Assembly (NCBI GenBank): GCA_021292105.1
Contig: CM037865.1
Span: forward strand, 71,661,356-71,725,355
Source of the DNA: Anadara kagoshimensis
Lineage: Eukaryota; Mollusca; Bivalvia; Arcoida; Arcidae
Length of the DNA: 64,000 nt
Direction: 5' to 3'
Position numbers and translations under genes: made by a program. The notes beneath the pieces are model-generated. The model was given only the letters and a program-made list of their open reading frames with translations, did no database searches and was not told the origin of the DNA. Positions 14,052 to 28,219 of this stretch are shown here, in pieces (the stretch's first letter is position 1; every line of letters begins with the position of its first letter).

Positions 14052-16747
14052 CCATATACTTCCCTGTAGTAAACGATTGAGTTTTGGATTCTTTTGACAT
14101 TTGCATCGTGGTCGCATATACGGTGGTCGTTTTTCTTCTTCCTGTAAGGACGTTTGGTGTCGTAAAATGGACGCTTTGTGTTGGCGCTGTATGATTACAA
14201 CAAATTGAATAACATAATTAGAAGTCAAAGGTTTTTAGGTATTTATCAAGTAACAAAAGTATATTATGAAACAAATGTATATCAATATTAGCTTACCACT
14301 AACGGTAAACGCATTATTCTAAAGGTTTGACGAATCAATATCAAACATACTAATTTATGTCTAAATCACAACCTAATAGAAAGGTTAAACTTAGAAACTG
14401 ACAAATTAAGGTGTACGCGCAATAATTCCATCAAGTAAGACCGGGTGCCCCGGAAAGGTAAGAGTTTAATTAGGTTCATCTATGACCTGAGTAATCAAAA
14501 TTGAAAATAAAAGGAAAATCGAGTTATGGAACGCGAAATCCAGGATAATTCTGGACAAAAAGACATCGCATTCATCAACAATATAGTGACGACGGTCATA
14601 AAACACTTTGAGAGACTTATCAATACCTGTATGTTAGACTTCTATACCTATATTAACGACAAGCATAAACATTTTTGTTTTAACGTTTTAATGTTCCTGT
14701 ATGTCACGTAAATAGTATTCAACTTAATTATTTTGACATTTCTTCAATACATTTTAATATGGGCTCATACTCTGTTTCTGTTTGAGGTTAAATACGATCA
14801 TGTTCATAAACAGATTGATTTTTTAATATTAGTTAAGATACTCACGGGTGCATCTGTTACAGAATTTTCTGCATGTATATCTTCCCCATTTGTAATATGT
14901 TACACAATCGGCCTTGGTGTACCAATTACAATTAGGAATCTGATCTACACATGGTGGCTGCATATCTGCAAAATATTAAAATATAAAAAATGGCAGAACT
15001 TGGGTCAGCTGTAATTGTGACCGGTAGAAAACATATACCACGTTTTTTCATGGCTTCATTTCTCTCATTTCAGTTTACTCGATAATCTTTACTTTATAAA
15101 ACTCCATTCACATCATTATTTTTTATTTTTAATGTCAGATGACTATCAATAAATTAATCGTATACTAAATGAGTTTATACATACTTCGTCCGCAAATTAT
15201 TGACACAGAAAATGTTTTATTCCATAAGTAAAATTAGAAAAATAAAACATGACAAAATCACAATACTAATCTAAAGTAAAAACAATTTGAAAACTTGCAA
15301 ATCAAGTTTAAAAAGTGATTGCAGAAGGGTAAGCATCTCCAGGTTATCAAGATACTATACGTGTATAATCAAAATTTAGATAAAAAAATAACAAACTGCA
15401 TCATTTTAAAGTTTAGTATTCATTCCTATTTCAAATACAATGGCTACAATTTCAAAAATTAAAAACTGGACATCATAATACACATCTAAGACGCCGTTTG
15501 CCCTAGGCCAGGGAACATTTTCTTTACTTTCAGTACAAATTTTTCATTTTCTCATTGTGCCTAAATATGATATAACAGACATACTGTCGCAAAATCCACA
15601 TCTCAATCGACAGTTTTCTTTGGCCCACGGTGCATATATGCCGTAACAACTTTCGTCATTGTAGTTAAAACACTGATCATTGGTCAATTTGTCATAGCAA
15701 CCTGCAAAAAAAGGAATACTAATGTGCAGTCTGTAGTAAGATATTACATATAAAAAAACTAGCACCAGCAAACGGTTTGTGTTACATTGCTTTGTCATGT
15801 GATTAAGATACTAGAGAATAGGATCTGTAAGTCTCGTTTCAAACAACTTCCGGTTTTCAACTTCCGGGTACATCAACAAAAAAGACATAATGGTTTACTG
15901 CTTTGCGATCGGATGTTCACATCGAACAGGGGGGGAAGCAGGCGTGCAAGCTGTTTAGATTCCCTACAGATGCTAAGGATAGGAAGAAATGGATTGATAA
16001 ATGCCGGTAAGTGCCTTTGATATTGTAATTAGATCGTAAAATGCTATGTAAACATGGTCACACAGTCATCATAAGTCTCTGCCTGCAGCTGTATATTCAT
16101 GTTTTGTTATATGTCGTATCAATATTTTTCAATTATTCGTGACAACCAAAATTATTTTCATTAATGGAAGACCAGAATCATACCAGCGCAAAAGACATAA
16201 TATGTATTATATGCCTGAGAAGTGCTCGTGTGAGGGGCAAGTTAGTCTGATAAAATCCTGGGCTTTTGGGTCAAAGTGCCTCTCTCTGCTTACTGTAGGT
16301 TTGAATCCAAGCTGGGACAGACCCTGGTGTGAGGAAGTTTGTAAGTTCACTTGCTTAAGGTTGGTGGTTTACTCCCAGGGGACCCACTCCCAGCACTTGG
16401 TTTTCCTCATACATTTTGGACTGACAGCCTCAATATAAATTGAAGAGTGAAATACAATTATAAATAATTACATGCAGTGTTTGTATGTTTTCTTGAATGC
16501 ACAAACTAGCACTTTGGAGAGTGTTTCATGTGCATGTTCTGCATAGGTCAGCACACTGTAACCAATCTTAGCTCTCCTGTTATGTTGACCCATTGACATT
16601 GAGTAATTCAGTCAGTATTACTCTTTATGCCAAATGCCAATCAAGGAAGCATTATCTTGAAATCTTAAATTGCCAAAAGATTGCTCCTTTGTAGCTGTTT
16701 TTGCTACCCTACTATGTCAGTCATTCTTGCAAAACACACACACACAA

Positions 16748-16788
<41 letters not shown>

Positions 16789-19700
16789 TTAACATGATAC
16801 TTTGTGGTTCCTTTTACTTTACTTTCAGGTGCTGATTTAGTTATTATTGCAAACAGCTGGCCTGGATGCATTCTTCGCTTTTGTTTCATACATTTTAGTA
16901 GAGTATTGACATTAAGCTAAGTTATTCTTTTATTTACACTCTATCCAGCTGGTCTGGATACAGTGATTTATTTATTTTTTAATTTTAAATTTTTTAGCCT
17001 TTCTGTATGAATTTCAGAAATACTAAAAGTTAAATATAATATTTCCAAGTGTTTTTTTAATTATTGACTAGATGTGCAGGCAGACTCAAAAGTCAATGTT
17101 GCTCTTTTGACAGGTCTTGTTTGATTAACTTCCCTGAAACAAAATGAACTGTCTGTAGTTTAGAGTACCGATATGTTATTATATAGTCCTATCTAGTATA
17201 TCAGTTAATTTAATACACCTAGAAGTTCTGTGGGTTATTTTATTTCCATCTATTCAACTTAATGTTCTCAGCTTTTTTTAAATTGAGAACTTGTTTTGTT
17301 ATTCCTTTTTTCTCCACCATACCAACCTTACTCCTGACTGTAGTTACTACCATTCAATAAGTGTGCCTGCTTCTTAATGTACAACAAAAAAACTGAGATT
17401 AATTTTCAATATGCAAAGTATTTTATTTTGGTTGTAATAAACTGACTTAGAATTACTGTACATACAATAGAAATGTAAACATTGAAAAAAAACAAATAAA
17501 AATAACAAAGTTTTCTTATATAAAATGCTCAAATTGCACATGTTGCTGTACTGATTGCTTATAATCACACAATGATGACCTGGTGGATTTTATTGTTTCA
17601 GACGAGCAGATAGGGACTACAATTTTAATGACAGAATTTGTAGCTGCCATTTCATTGAAGGAAAAAAAGAAAATGGTCCAACAATTTTTGTGTACAGCAA
17701 AACTCTAGATTTCCCAGAAATTCTTACACCAAAAAGGTATGTCTATACATCAGCATATTTACATCATATTAAACATGGTATATCTTTTACTTCATATAAT
17801 TTTAGTGACAAGTTTCTAAATATACTTATAAGGCAGCCAAAAATTGTGCACCAAGACTTGATATTTCCACCTTGGAATATTTTTTTTATATTTTAGTGTA
17901 AGTTTGAAAGTTGATAGTTCAGGATTTAACCCATACTACTAATAGTACTTGGTAAGTTGCAGCATCAATTTTAGAAGGCTTTTACTTCCGACTATGACAT
18001 TACAAAACTTCCAAAGTATTTTATATTTTTAGACGCAGATTAACTAAGAAAGAGGACCCAGAGCCTCAAATACCTGAGAGAGTTTCCACTTCTTCTCATG
18101 ACCACAACTACCATATTATTGAAGCAGCAGTGACAATGAGGCTACCGGTACTACTCTAGACCACAGCTATCACATGCCTGATGATTCTGTGCATCTAGAG
18201 AATCCAAGACAGATGTCTAAAACAGGTATATTGACCTAATATTTTGGTTAATGTGATCATACTAGTGTGCTCAAACCTAATGCCAATAGTACTTTGAAAA
18301 TCACTACATGTATTTTATATCACTAGAACTTGAATTAATATGGGAAAATAGTACTGTTTAATGGTGTGGTATACATGTAATTTAAACCAGATCCGTTTAA
18401 AATTTATTTGTTGGTGTAGCTAGCTTAACAGGGAACATCTGACCACTCTTTGCTTCTCTAGGTATGAATATTTTGAGCCTTATTTACCATTTTGCAGCTA
18501 AAAATTGTAATAACAAATTGAACCAAATGTTAAATTTAACCATTCAACATAAATGTAATTTGCTGTTTGCTTACTTGTTATTAATAGATCATAGCAGATC
18601 ATGCATTTTTATTTTGTTGTTGTTTTTATTTTCAGTTGAAGAATTGAACTTTCATATTCAAAAGTTAGAAAAGAAATTACAAACTTGAAATTAGAGAGCA
18701 AAAGAATGACAATAAATGATATAATTGATGATACAGATAAAGTAAGTTGCATATGTATCTTGTCATTTATACATAAGCCAACAAATATCTCACACTGACT
18801 GGATTTTAAGGATCAGACAATCATGTTTTGGAATATTAAGAAATGATAAATTAATAATATAAATTATTAAAAAATACCATTGAACCTCTAGTAACTATAT
18901 TGTGTACTGCTTGGAGGAGTTACCTCCCTTCAACATTCTTTAAATCAAGACACATTGAAAATCTAAATTGAAAAAAAAAACTGACAAAAATAATAAAAAA
19001 AATTATACAAAATTGTCTGACATAGCAGGAAAACATTACATTTTTACTTAAAAATAAAATTAGGTCAGTACATACAACATATTTTTTTTACAGTTTTAAC
19101 AAAGTTTAGCATTTGTTCTTTTAATAAACTGCTATGAATGTGATATTACAATTAAAATATTCATAATAATTACACCTGGAAAAACACAAAATGACAATGA
19201 CCTGGTGATACTATGATGTCAAGAAATCAAGTTATTTGAAAAATAAAAATATATGTTATTGAACAAAACTGACTTTAAATACAATTATCGTAATTTTAAT
19301 GAGGCTCAATATTATGATAAACTTGATCACAATTGTGAAAATGTACAGTTTTAAACTTGATCACCTGAATAGTCAAGTTACAGATAGGTGAATGTAGTTG
19401 AATTTAACAAATATGCTGATAGTACTGAGCTTACAAGTACACCTTAGGTGTCACAACTATCTATAATAAAAAAAAAATAAGGTAGATATAAAGTATTATT
19501 TTGTTTTTACTGTTATTTAAATGAAAATGTTAACATTTAATGTGACTAATGAACTGTTTATTTCATATTTCAGATGTTGCTCTACACATCTTTTCCAGCT
19601 GATATATTTAATGTTATTGTTAATACATTGTACCGGTTTGTTCCTTTCAACTATTATGCTGGATGGGCAGTGACATGCTTTTCAGTTGAAGACCAGCTTC

Positions 19701-22700
19701 TAATCACCTTAATGAAATTACGTTTGAACTGTAAAGACATGGATCTAGCTGTGAAGTTCAACACCAGCAGAGCTACTGTATCCAATATTTTAAATACATA
19801 TATATCTGTTTTACATGAGATATTTTTTGAAGGTGTTATACAAGCTGTTGGCATTCCAAGTCAACTAAAGTGTAAGGGTTCTTTACCCAAATCTTTTGAA
19901 GATTTTACTTCAGCAAGAATAGCAATGGATGCCACAGAAATTATCCAGGATGTACCTTCTGATATGAATAGCCAATCCCTTTCATATAGCAGTTACAAAA
20001 GCCGTCACACTGTTAAGGCTGTAACATGTGTAGCTCCAAATGGAGCATTAGTTTATTGCTCCAACTTGTACCCTGGTTCAACTCTGATGCTGCTATTGTT
20101 GAGCACAGTAAAGTATTGGACCAGTTAAAGCCTGGAGACATGATACTGGCAGACAAAGGCTTTAATATATTTGATAAACTCCCTACTGGTGTATCCCTCA
20201 ATATCCCACCCTTTCTGTCTTCAAAAGGTCACTTTACAAAAGAGGAAGCAGAACTTTGTTACAAAATTGGTAGAAGCAGAATTCATGTTGAAAGAGCTAA
20301 TGAAAGGATTAAGAACTATGACATCTTAAACCATATACCAGCTCAGTATAGGCATTTATCTACAAAGATATTTCAGCTGTGTTGTTGTCTTATTAACCTA
20401 CAAGCACCATTATTAAAAGAAATTGCTGATAAGTATGAAATGTTGGACTAAGAGCTGTTTTTGGTCTGCTTTGTTACTCTGGTTTGAATTTTTAATTACA
20501 CTACACTTAAAGAAAATTTCCTCTACACAAAGATACAATCATTATCCATTATGCAAACTAACAATGTTAAAGATGCTGTGACAATGGTCGTATACTTGTG
20601 CAAACTTTAATCCTATACTGATTAGATGATGTATCAAATTCTACCAATTTTAGCTCACCCGTGTTAAAGGCTCAGATGAGCTAATGCCATCTATCTGTTG
20701 TTTGTCTTGGCTGTTTGTTGTGTGTAAACTTAACATTGAAAGGATCTCCTCTGAAACTATTAATATAATGTTTAACATTCTTATGATAACTAGCTTCAAA
20801 TCTTTACATATCAATTTCATCGAGTTTGAAATGGGGAAATGATTAGGTACATAAAAGAAGATTGATGAATTTTGTGTATTTGTCAATATCTTAGAGAAAT
20901 TTTTTTCAACTTTTTGTATAGGCAAGGAATATTGTAGGTCTTGATGTAGTGATAAAAATTAATCCAACACAAAAAAATCCCATTTAACAGTACTCGGGTT
21001 AAAAATGCTACATATGTTACTCAAATGAAGGAATAAATTTGGTAAGATAAAATTCTATCATAAGTGATATATTTGGAGACCATGACATATCTTTCACAAT
21101 TCTAACTATTTGTAAATCCTTCGGTGTCCACAACACAAGGTCACAACATTGAGTTCCTGTCAAAAACAGCTGTCCCTGGATCTGATGCCAGTAATCGTGC
21201 GTTTCTTTCAAAGTCATGCGTCCATCACTGGATAATTCTGAAATTTTAATTAAGAGTCAAACTTGTAGTTGTAAAAATATTTGAAAATAACAAAAACTTC
21301 AGTTGACACTACCAGACAGTGTAGTTGTATGGTATCAATCCATAGATGATAAATTATTCAGTGGGTTTAATGTATGGATTCAATAGTGTATTACGCCCCA
21401 GTCAAGAATAAATATCTGGAACTTATCAGCTAAAGATGGAGTGACAAAATTTTTTGAAACTTTGCATGTGCTTTCAGCAGTGTAGGGGGTCCTTTATTAT
21501 TTATATGTAGAGAAGTGGTTTCAATTATTCTCAGACTGGTTGACTACTACTAGTTTATTATAAAAAGTGATCATAGTCAGTACTATTTGCATCATATTCT
21601 TATTGATATGTCTGGCCTATATTTTTTTCACTTTTTGTGTAAAATCTTATTTATTTTCATGTACTTTGTTTTTGTAAACAAAGAATATTTACCCAAAAAA
21701 AATCTTTCTTAACAGAACATGCCTCTGCCAGTGTCATGTCTTTGGCTGAGAAAGGGCATTTCACTTCTACAATATCAGGTGCAATCATCGGTTGGTCAAT
21801 CCTTTGCACGTGAATATTTGAGTGGCTATTAAAATTCCCCTGTACAAAACCATCAGGAGAGGCCCCCAATATGCCAGACTCGTGCAGCCATATACCTATT
21901 TTAAACAAGAGGCCCATGGGCCTGATACGCTCACCTGATAACTAATGGCTAGCTGATAGATTTAAAGAACACATAAATACTAAACCCCAAGCCTTTTTTC
22001 TTTACATCATGATAACCAGTGTATCAATACCTACAACATTCTAATATACATGCCTATACAAAAATTTTATAGTATTCGAGATAATTAACCATTTTGGTAT
22101 TGTTTTGCATGTGACCTTGACCTTTGAACCCATGACCTTTTTCTATACATCAAAATGATTCTTGTATTGATACCTACAACATTCTAATATTCATGCCTAT
22201 ACAAAATGTTTATAGTTTTCGAGATAATTAACCATTTCGGTATTGTTTCACATCAGTGACCTTGACCTTTGAACCCATGTCCTTTTTCTATACATCAAAA
22301 TGATCGTTGTATCGATACCTACAACATTCTAATATACATGCCTAAACAAAAAGTTTATAGTTTTCGAGATAATTAACCATTTTGGTATTGTTTTGCATCT
22401 GTGACCTTGACCTTTGAACCCATGACCTTTTTCTATACATCAAAATGATCGTTGTATCAATACCTACAACATTCTAATATACATGCCTATACAAAAAGTT
22501 TATAGTTTTTTAGATAATTAACCATTTCAGTATTGTTTCACATCTGTGACCTTGACCTTTGAACCAATGACCTTTTTCTATACATCGAAATGATTGCTGT
22601 GTCAATACCTACAACATTCTAATATACATGCCTATACAAAATGTTTATAGTTTTCGAGATAATTAACCATTTCGGTATTGTTTCACATCAGTGACCTTGA

Positions 22701-25700
22701 CCTTTGAACCCATGTCCTTTTTCTATACATCAAAATGATCGTTGTATCGATACCTACAACATTCTAATATACATGCCTAAACAAAAAGTTTATAGTTTTC
22801 GAGATAATTAACCATTTCCGTATTGTTTCGCATATGTGACCTTGACCTTAGAACTCATAACCTTTTTCTATATATCAAAATGATTGTTGTGTCAATACCT
22901 ACAACATTCTAATATAAATGCCTATACAAAAAGTTTATAGTTTTCGAGATAATTAACCATTTCGATATTGTTTTGCATCTGTGACCTTGACCTTTGAACT
23001 CATGACCTTTTTCTATACATCAAAATGATCGTTGTATCAATACCTACAACATTCTAATATACATGCCTATACAAAATGTTTATAGTTTTCGAGATAATTA
23101 ACCATTTTGGTATTGTTTCGCATCTGTGACCTTGACCTTTGAACCCATGACCTTTTTCTATACATCAAAATGATCGTTGTATCAATACCTACAACATTCT
23201 AATATACATGCCTATACAAAAAGTTTATAGTTTTTTAGATAATTAACCATTTCAGTATTGTTTCACATCTGTGACCTTGACCTTTGAACCCATGACCTTT
23301 TTCTATACATCGAAATGATTGCTGTGTCAATACCTACAACATTCTAATATACATGCCTATACAAATGTTTATAGTTTTCGAGATAATTAACCATTTCGAT
23401 ATTGTTTCGCATCTGTGACCTTGACCTTTGAACCCATGACCTTTTTCTATACATCACAATGATTGTTGTATCAATACCTACAACATTCTAATGTACATGC
23501 CTATACAAAAAGTTTATAGTTTTCGAGATAATTAACCATTTCGTTATTGTTTTGCATCTGTGACCTTGACCTTTGAACACATGACCTTTTTCTATACATC
23601 AAAATGATCGTTGTATCAATACCTACAACATTCTAATGTACATGCCTATACAAAAAGATTATAGTTTTCGAGAAATTTAACCATTTCAGTATTGTTTCAC
23701 ATCCGTGACCTTGACCTTTGAACCCATGACCTTTTTCTATACATCAAAATGATCATTGTATCAATACCTACAACATTCTAATATACATGCCTATACAAAA
23801 AGTTTATAGTTTTCGAGATAATTAACCATTTAGGTATTGTTTCACATCTGTGACCTTGACCTTCGAACACATGACCTTTTTCTATACATCAAAATGATCG
23901 TTGTATCAATACCTACAACATTCTAATATACATGCCTATACAAAATGTTTATAGTTTTCGAGATAATTAACCATTTCGGTATTGTTTCACATTTGTGACC
24001 TTGACCTTTGAACACATGACCTTTTTCTATACATCAAAATGATCGTTGTATCAATACCTACAACATTCTAATATACATGCCTATACAAAATGTTTATAGT
24101 TTTCGAGATAATTAACCATTTCGGTATTGTTTCGCATCTGTAACCTTGACCTTTGAACCCATGACCTTTTTCTATACATCAAAATGATCGTTGTATAGAT
24201 ACCTACAACATTCTAATATACATGCCTATACAAAAAGTTTATAGTTTTCGAGATAATAATTATAATTAGAGGTAAAAAAAATTAGGTCACGACCTTCACA
24301 ATCGACCTTGACCTCATTTTGAAGATACTTACAAGAAGATGTCAAAACTGAAAACCCCATGTCATTATCTGGTCAAATAGTCAAGTTATAACAATTTGAA
24401 GCTATTTTACGATTTTTTCAAAATTAAACGCAAAAACGCGTAACCTATTTTTTATCCGAATTTCACAAAATGAACAAACTATAGGCTTAAGACCCTAGAG
24501 AAGCCAAATATCACATCAGATTTTTTCTCCAATCAGTACTTCGGAGAAGAAGATTTTTTAAGATTTTTGCACCCCTAGGTCACCTTGACCTAGTTATGGT
24601 AGCCATAGCAACGCCACGAACAAATCTGAATTGCACCGGCCCATATATACTTCTGACAAAGTTTCATCAAAAACTGTCCAGTAGTTTCAGAGGAGAAGTC
24701 GAAAATAGGTGTTAACGACGCACACACGCACACACGCACACACGCACACACGCACACACGCACATACACACGCTGCGCTATGCCATAAGCTCACATGACC
24801 TTCGGTCAGGTGAGCTAAAAATTAATAATCAATAATGCTAATCAACAAACATAGTAGTACATGTCCGATTCATAATTCAGAAGCAAAGTATAAACTGTTA
24901 GGCACAAAAACATCCACCACGGATGTGAGACCGAGTGCTCCGGAAGGGGAAGCAACTCCTGCTTAGCTAGCTACACCGGCCATGTGTGTTATCTAATGTA
25001 TCAATAAATCTCAACTTGCTAACTGCTATATGAAAGCTAACAACAGAATGATGCATTCTCTTTTTCTCCATAGCAACCATCAATATTTTCTGTGGTATCA
25101 TTATTAATGGCTTTAACCAATGAATTGTTTAGAATACTCAAGTAATGTTTCATAATGTACCAGTACCGTTTTATTGCTTATATTGAATGTTTAAAGAAAC
25201 ATAAGGCATAATAACAATGTGCAAATAGAAAATTGTATATTTTGTTCATAAACAACTGTTCTGTGAAGGAAAATTAGCATTCATTTTGATACATTTAATG
25301 TTAACAGTATAAGTTGTGCATGAATGAACCTGTTGCAGATTAAATGTTACTTTTACTTACCTGTCTCAATTACATCTACCCCTCCTGCCCTACTATAGGC
25401 TTTTATCCCCTCCTTTTCATTTGCAATCCCACACTGGATTGGGGCTCGCTTTTCCAAATTATACGCACTCATAATTCTTTTTTTCAATGAAGTAGTCAGT
25501 CTGCAAAGAAAGTACATAGAACATAATGAAACTACTTCTAAAAAAAAAACATATCCTTAATAATTATTTATGCAAATTTCTTTACTAGACAACACCCATC
25601 ACAGAACAAAAAGAACAGAACTAGTTCACCCTCCTAAGGAGATAATTTTTCTGTCAGATAAATTTTATTCAACTAACAATTATCAGACATTATTTTTTTA

Positions 25701-28180
25701 CTGCAGAAACAATTAAATTTAGAAAACTAAAAATAGATTGATGATTTATGTCCCTATATTGATAAATGACATATATTGAAAGAATACCTGTTACGTTTTG
25801 CAGCACCAATGATTTGGCCAAAGTTTGAAGCTGTAAACCTCAGTTTTCTAACTGCACCCCAGATTGAATTTTCCCTCTGTCCTTTTGTTGAAAAGGCCAC
25901 TTCTAAAAATTTTTCTGGTGATACAAGCAGCTGTCTCCTTAGCCATACATTTTTATCCCCCATCCTCAAATACTCGTTGTTAATAAGTAGATCCTCAATG
26001 AGAGGCACTGGTATAGAGACTTGCTCTGGTTCCTTTGCAAGAATCCAATGTAAAGCTGAAATAAACAAAATTCAAAATTTTAACAATATGTTTATAAAAA
26101 AACATCAAATTTTAATTTTACAGAGCTATATGTTGATGTTTCAACATAAGAAATATTAACTATTTATTTTTTAACTGTTGCACTGAAGGAAGTTTGCAAC
26201 TGAAAAACATGTACTTTGTAATAGCTAACACAACCAAACACACATGAGTAATAAATACATTTCCAACAGTCTCAGTCTCGTTTGAAATCCTATTGTAAGT
26301 TTTCCTTGCAATTTGATGTCAAAAAACAGACAACATTAGTCGTGTCTGATGACATCAGTTGATATAATTTCCAAACACACCAATTTTTCTTGTACCTAGA
26401 AATCCTAGAAATTCCATGCTGGTCATATGAGACTTGCAGATTTTTTTGCATGTCAAATGCAAGTTCTTATAATATATTATCATCCTTGATATTAGTAGGA
26501 ATCTACAAAAAAATGTTTTTATTTCCTTGAATAGAGAAACTTTTTCATATTCATTACAAAAAATAAACAAATTCAATGTAAATAACTTAATACTGTAAAA
26601 TCATTAATATTCATGGGGTTAACATTTTGTGATTTGGTTGTTCACATATAGTTTTTTGAGAAAATTTACTGAAAGTGTTTATTGTGAAATTAAATCTGTA
26701 TGGGAATCCCCCTTTTATTGGAAATGTTCATTGACATTAAATTTTTGGTATTTTTTACCCATGAAAGGAGTGGAAATAAATTTTTACCCATGAAAATTGA
26801 TGATAATACAGCAAATTAATTAATTTAAATAAAAAGAAAACAACAACAACAAAAACTACAAAAATTGAACTGTAACAATTTGGCAACCTGTAAATCGTCC
26901 CAACTGTCCAAGCTGCTGGTATAAACATGACCTGTCGTCATCACTGACATCTCTCTTGAGTGCTCTAGCAATTACACAGAAATAAACTAATGATGAAAAT
27001 AATGTAAAGCAGCTCCACCTTTCATTTTTGAAAAATTTATCGTAAAAATTTATTAGGAAAGAAATGTTTTACAAAAATATTATAAAATAGGTATTAATTT
27101 AAACATACCTGTATCCATTTTGTTTTGGGGGATAAAGATCGGCCATGGTGACAGTTGTTCTGGGTGGTACCGATTTCGGATGTTTCAACCAACTGCATTT
27201 AACATCTGTCTTGCTAGCTCTTTTATATCTAAAAGTCAAAATGGAGGTATTCATTATATATATACATGCATGTATTTTATGAGTGTGTAAATACTTTGAA
27301 ATATGAACATTTTTGTCTTATTTTTCTTTAAAGAGTAACATGTATATAACAATCTGATTAAATATTAATCACTGTCACCAAAGGACTCTTTATTTGCTTA
27401 TTCTTAGAGTATCATCTATGAGCAAAGGTGATGGGTTCAAACCCCAGATGGTTTATATACAAGTCTGGTTTTTTTAATTGGCATCTAGTTGAGCCTGTGT
27501 AAGTATAACTTAGGTTTGGTATGCTTGATTGTGATGTATTGACCATGTAATCTTCTACTTTAAAATGTGCACAACATGAAACATATGTCTTAATTTATTT
27601 AATTAATTTTTATTTAATGCTTCTGAATATCTGGTTTTTACTTACAAATCTGAATGTTAATTGGATTAATCAGTTTTCGTGTCGTAAATTACATTTTAAG
27701 GTGTCTTCCATTTTAAGTGAAATCATTCACTTGTTGTATGTTGTGGGTCTTTTTTTCTATATATTTTGAGACAAATTTTGATGAAGATCTTGAAATTGAG
27801 TATGACCTTACATACCCAAATAATAATGTTGCTGCTACATGATGGCACTTGTACTGTCCCATTGGACACTTACAAAAGGAAGATGAAACTATTCCATTAT
27901 CTTCAAGAAATATCTACAATATAATGAATTTTTATTATTTTTTTCCATTCAGAAGTTTATCTGACTGTACATACTTTACCAGTCATTAGCAGTAAGAGAA
28001 CTCTGTATTGATTTAGCTCATGCTATGGTTTATATTTACAATGAATTTATTATATGTTGATGGAACTGGTCACTTTACTGGTGCAAGTTTTATTGTATGT
28101 TTTGATTTTGTTGCTTGTATGTATTATTGGCATAATTGTTGTACACGCCTTTAGAGTATCTGGTAGGTGATGCTTGCACT

Positions 28181-28219
<39 letters not shown>

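Larger units (their letters stand above)
15890..20451 (+). pseudogene. THAP-domain DDE transposase, five exons, frameshifted
   Basis: Exons: 15890-16006, 17602-17736, 18033-18225, 18636-18741, 19574-20451. The first two form a C2CH THAP zinc finger ([30 protein letters not shown], then ICSCHF). Exon 4 gives a Leu-rich coiled segment ([15 protein letters not shown]). Exon 5 carries a DDE_Tnp_4-type core with acidic residues in [15 protein letters not shown] and [12 protein letters not shown]. The reading frame breaks at the 7-G run 15929-15935 (one G too many), near 18121-18131, near 18671-18688, and near 20078-20090 (one base missing in [13 protein letters not shown]). All other splice phases match. 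It is probably no longer active unless some breaks are sequence errors. Confidence 0.83.
21904..24820. mobile_element. HINE/Helentron-like non-autonomous element with satellite core
   Basis: It starts at AACAAGAGGCCCATGGGCC and ends near a TGACCTTCGGTCA hairpin followed by GGTGAGCTAA. Subterminal inverted repeats GCTCACCTGA (21929-21938) and TCAGGTGAGC (24806-24815) match perfectly. Between them are the 145-bp satellite (about 21960-24262), a unique segment and a CACACG microsatellite. Subterminal repeats, a terminal hairpin and a tandem-repeat core are the hallmarks of Helentron-derived HINE elements, which are common in bivalves. It lies inside intron 6 of the YqaJ gene, and its left end is only about 10 bp from the exon-7 acceptor. 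Confidence 0.65.

Noticed and set aside
14284-14315. Possible linker micro-exon (acceptor CCTTTAG, donor GTAAGC) on the minus strand
   Set aside because: The segment between the sites is 22 bp, does not keep phase 1 and gives a stop in the expected frame. A retroelement tail begins about 20 bp away, so it may be a damaged exon, but I cannot support it.
18121-18225. An alternative splice donor in transposase exon 3 that would avoid the frameshift
   Set aside because: A GTACTA site near 18149 exists, but using it would not join in frame with exon 4, and the downstream segment up to the 18225 donor looks coding in another frame.
21960-24262. CRISPR-like array (regularly spaced repeats)
   Set aside because: The repeats are contiguous 145-bp satellite monomers with no unique spacers, in a eukaryotic genome with introns.
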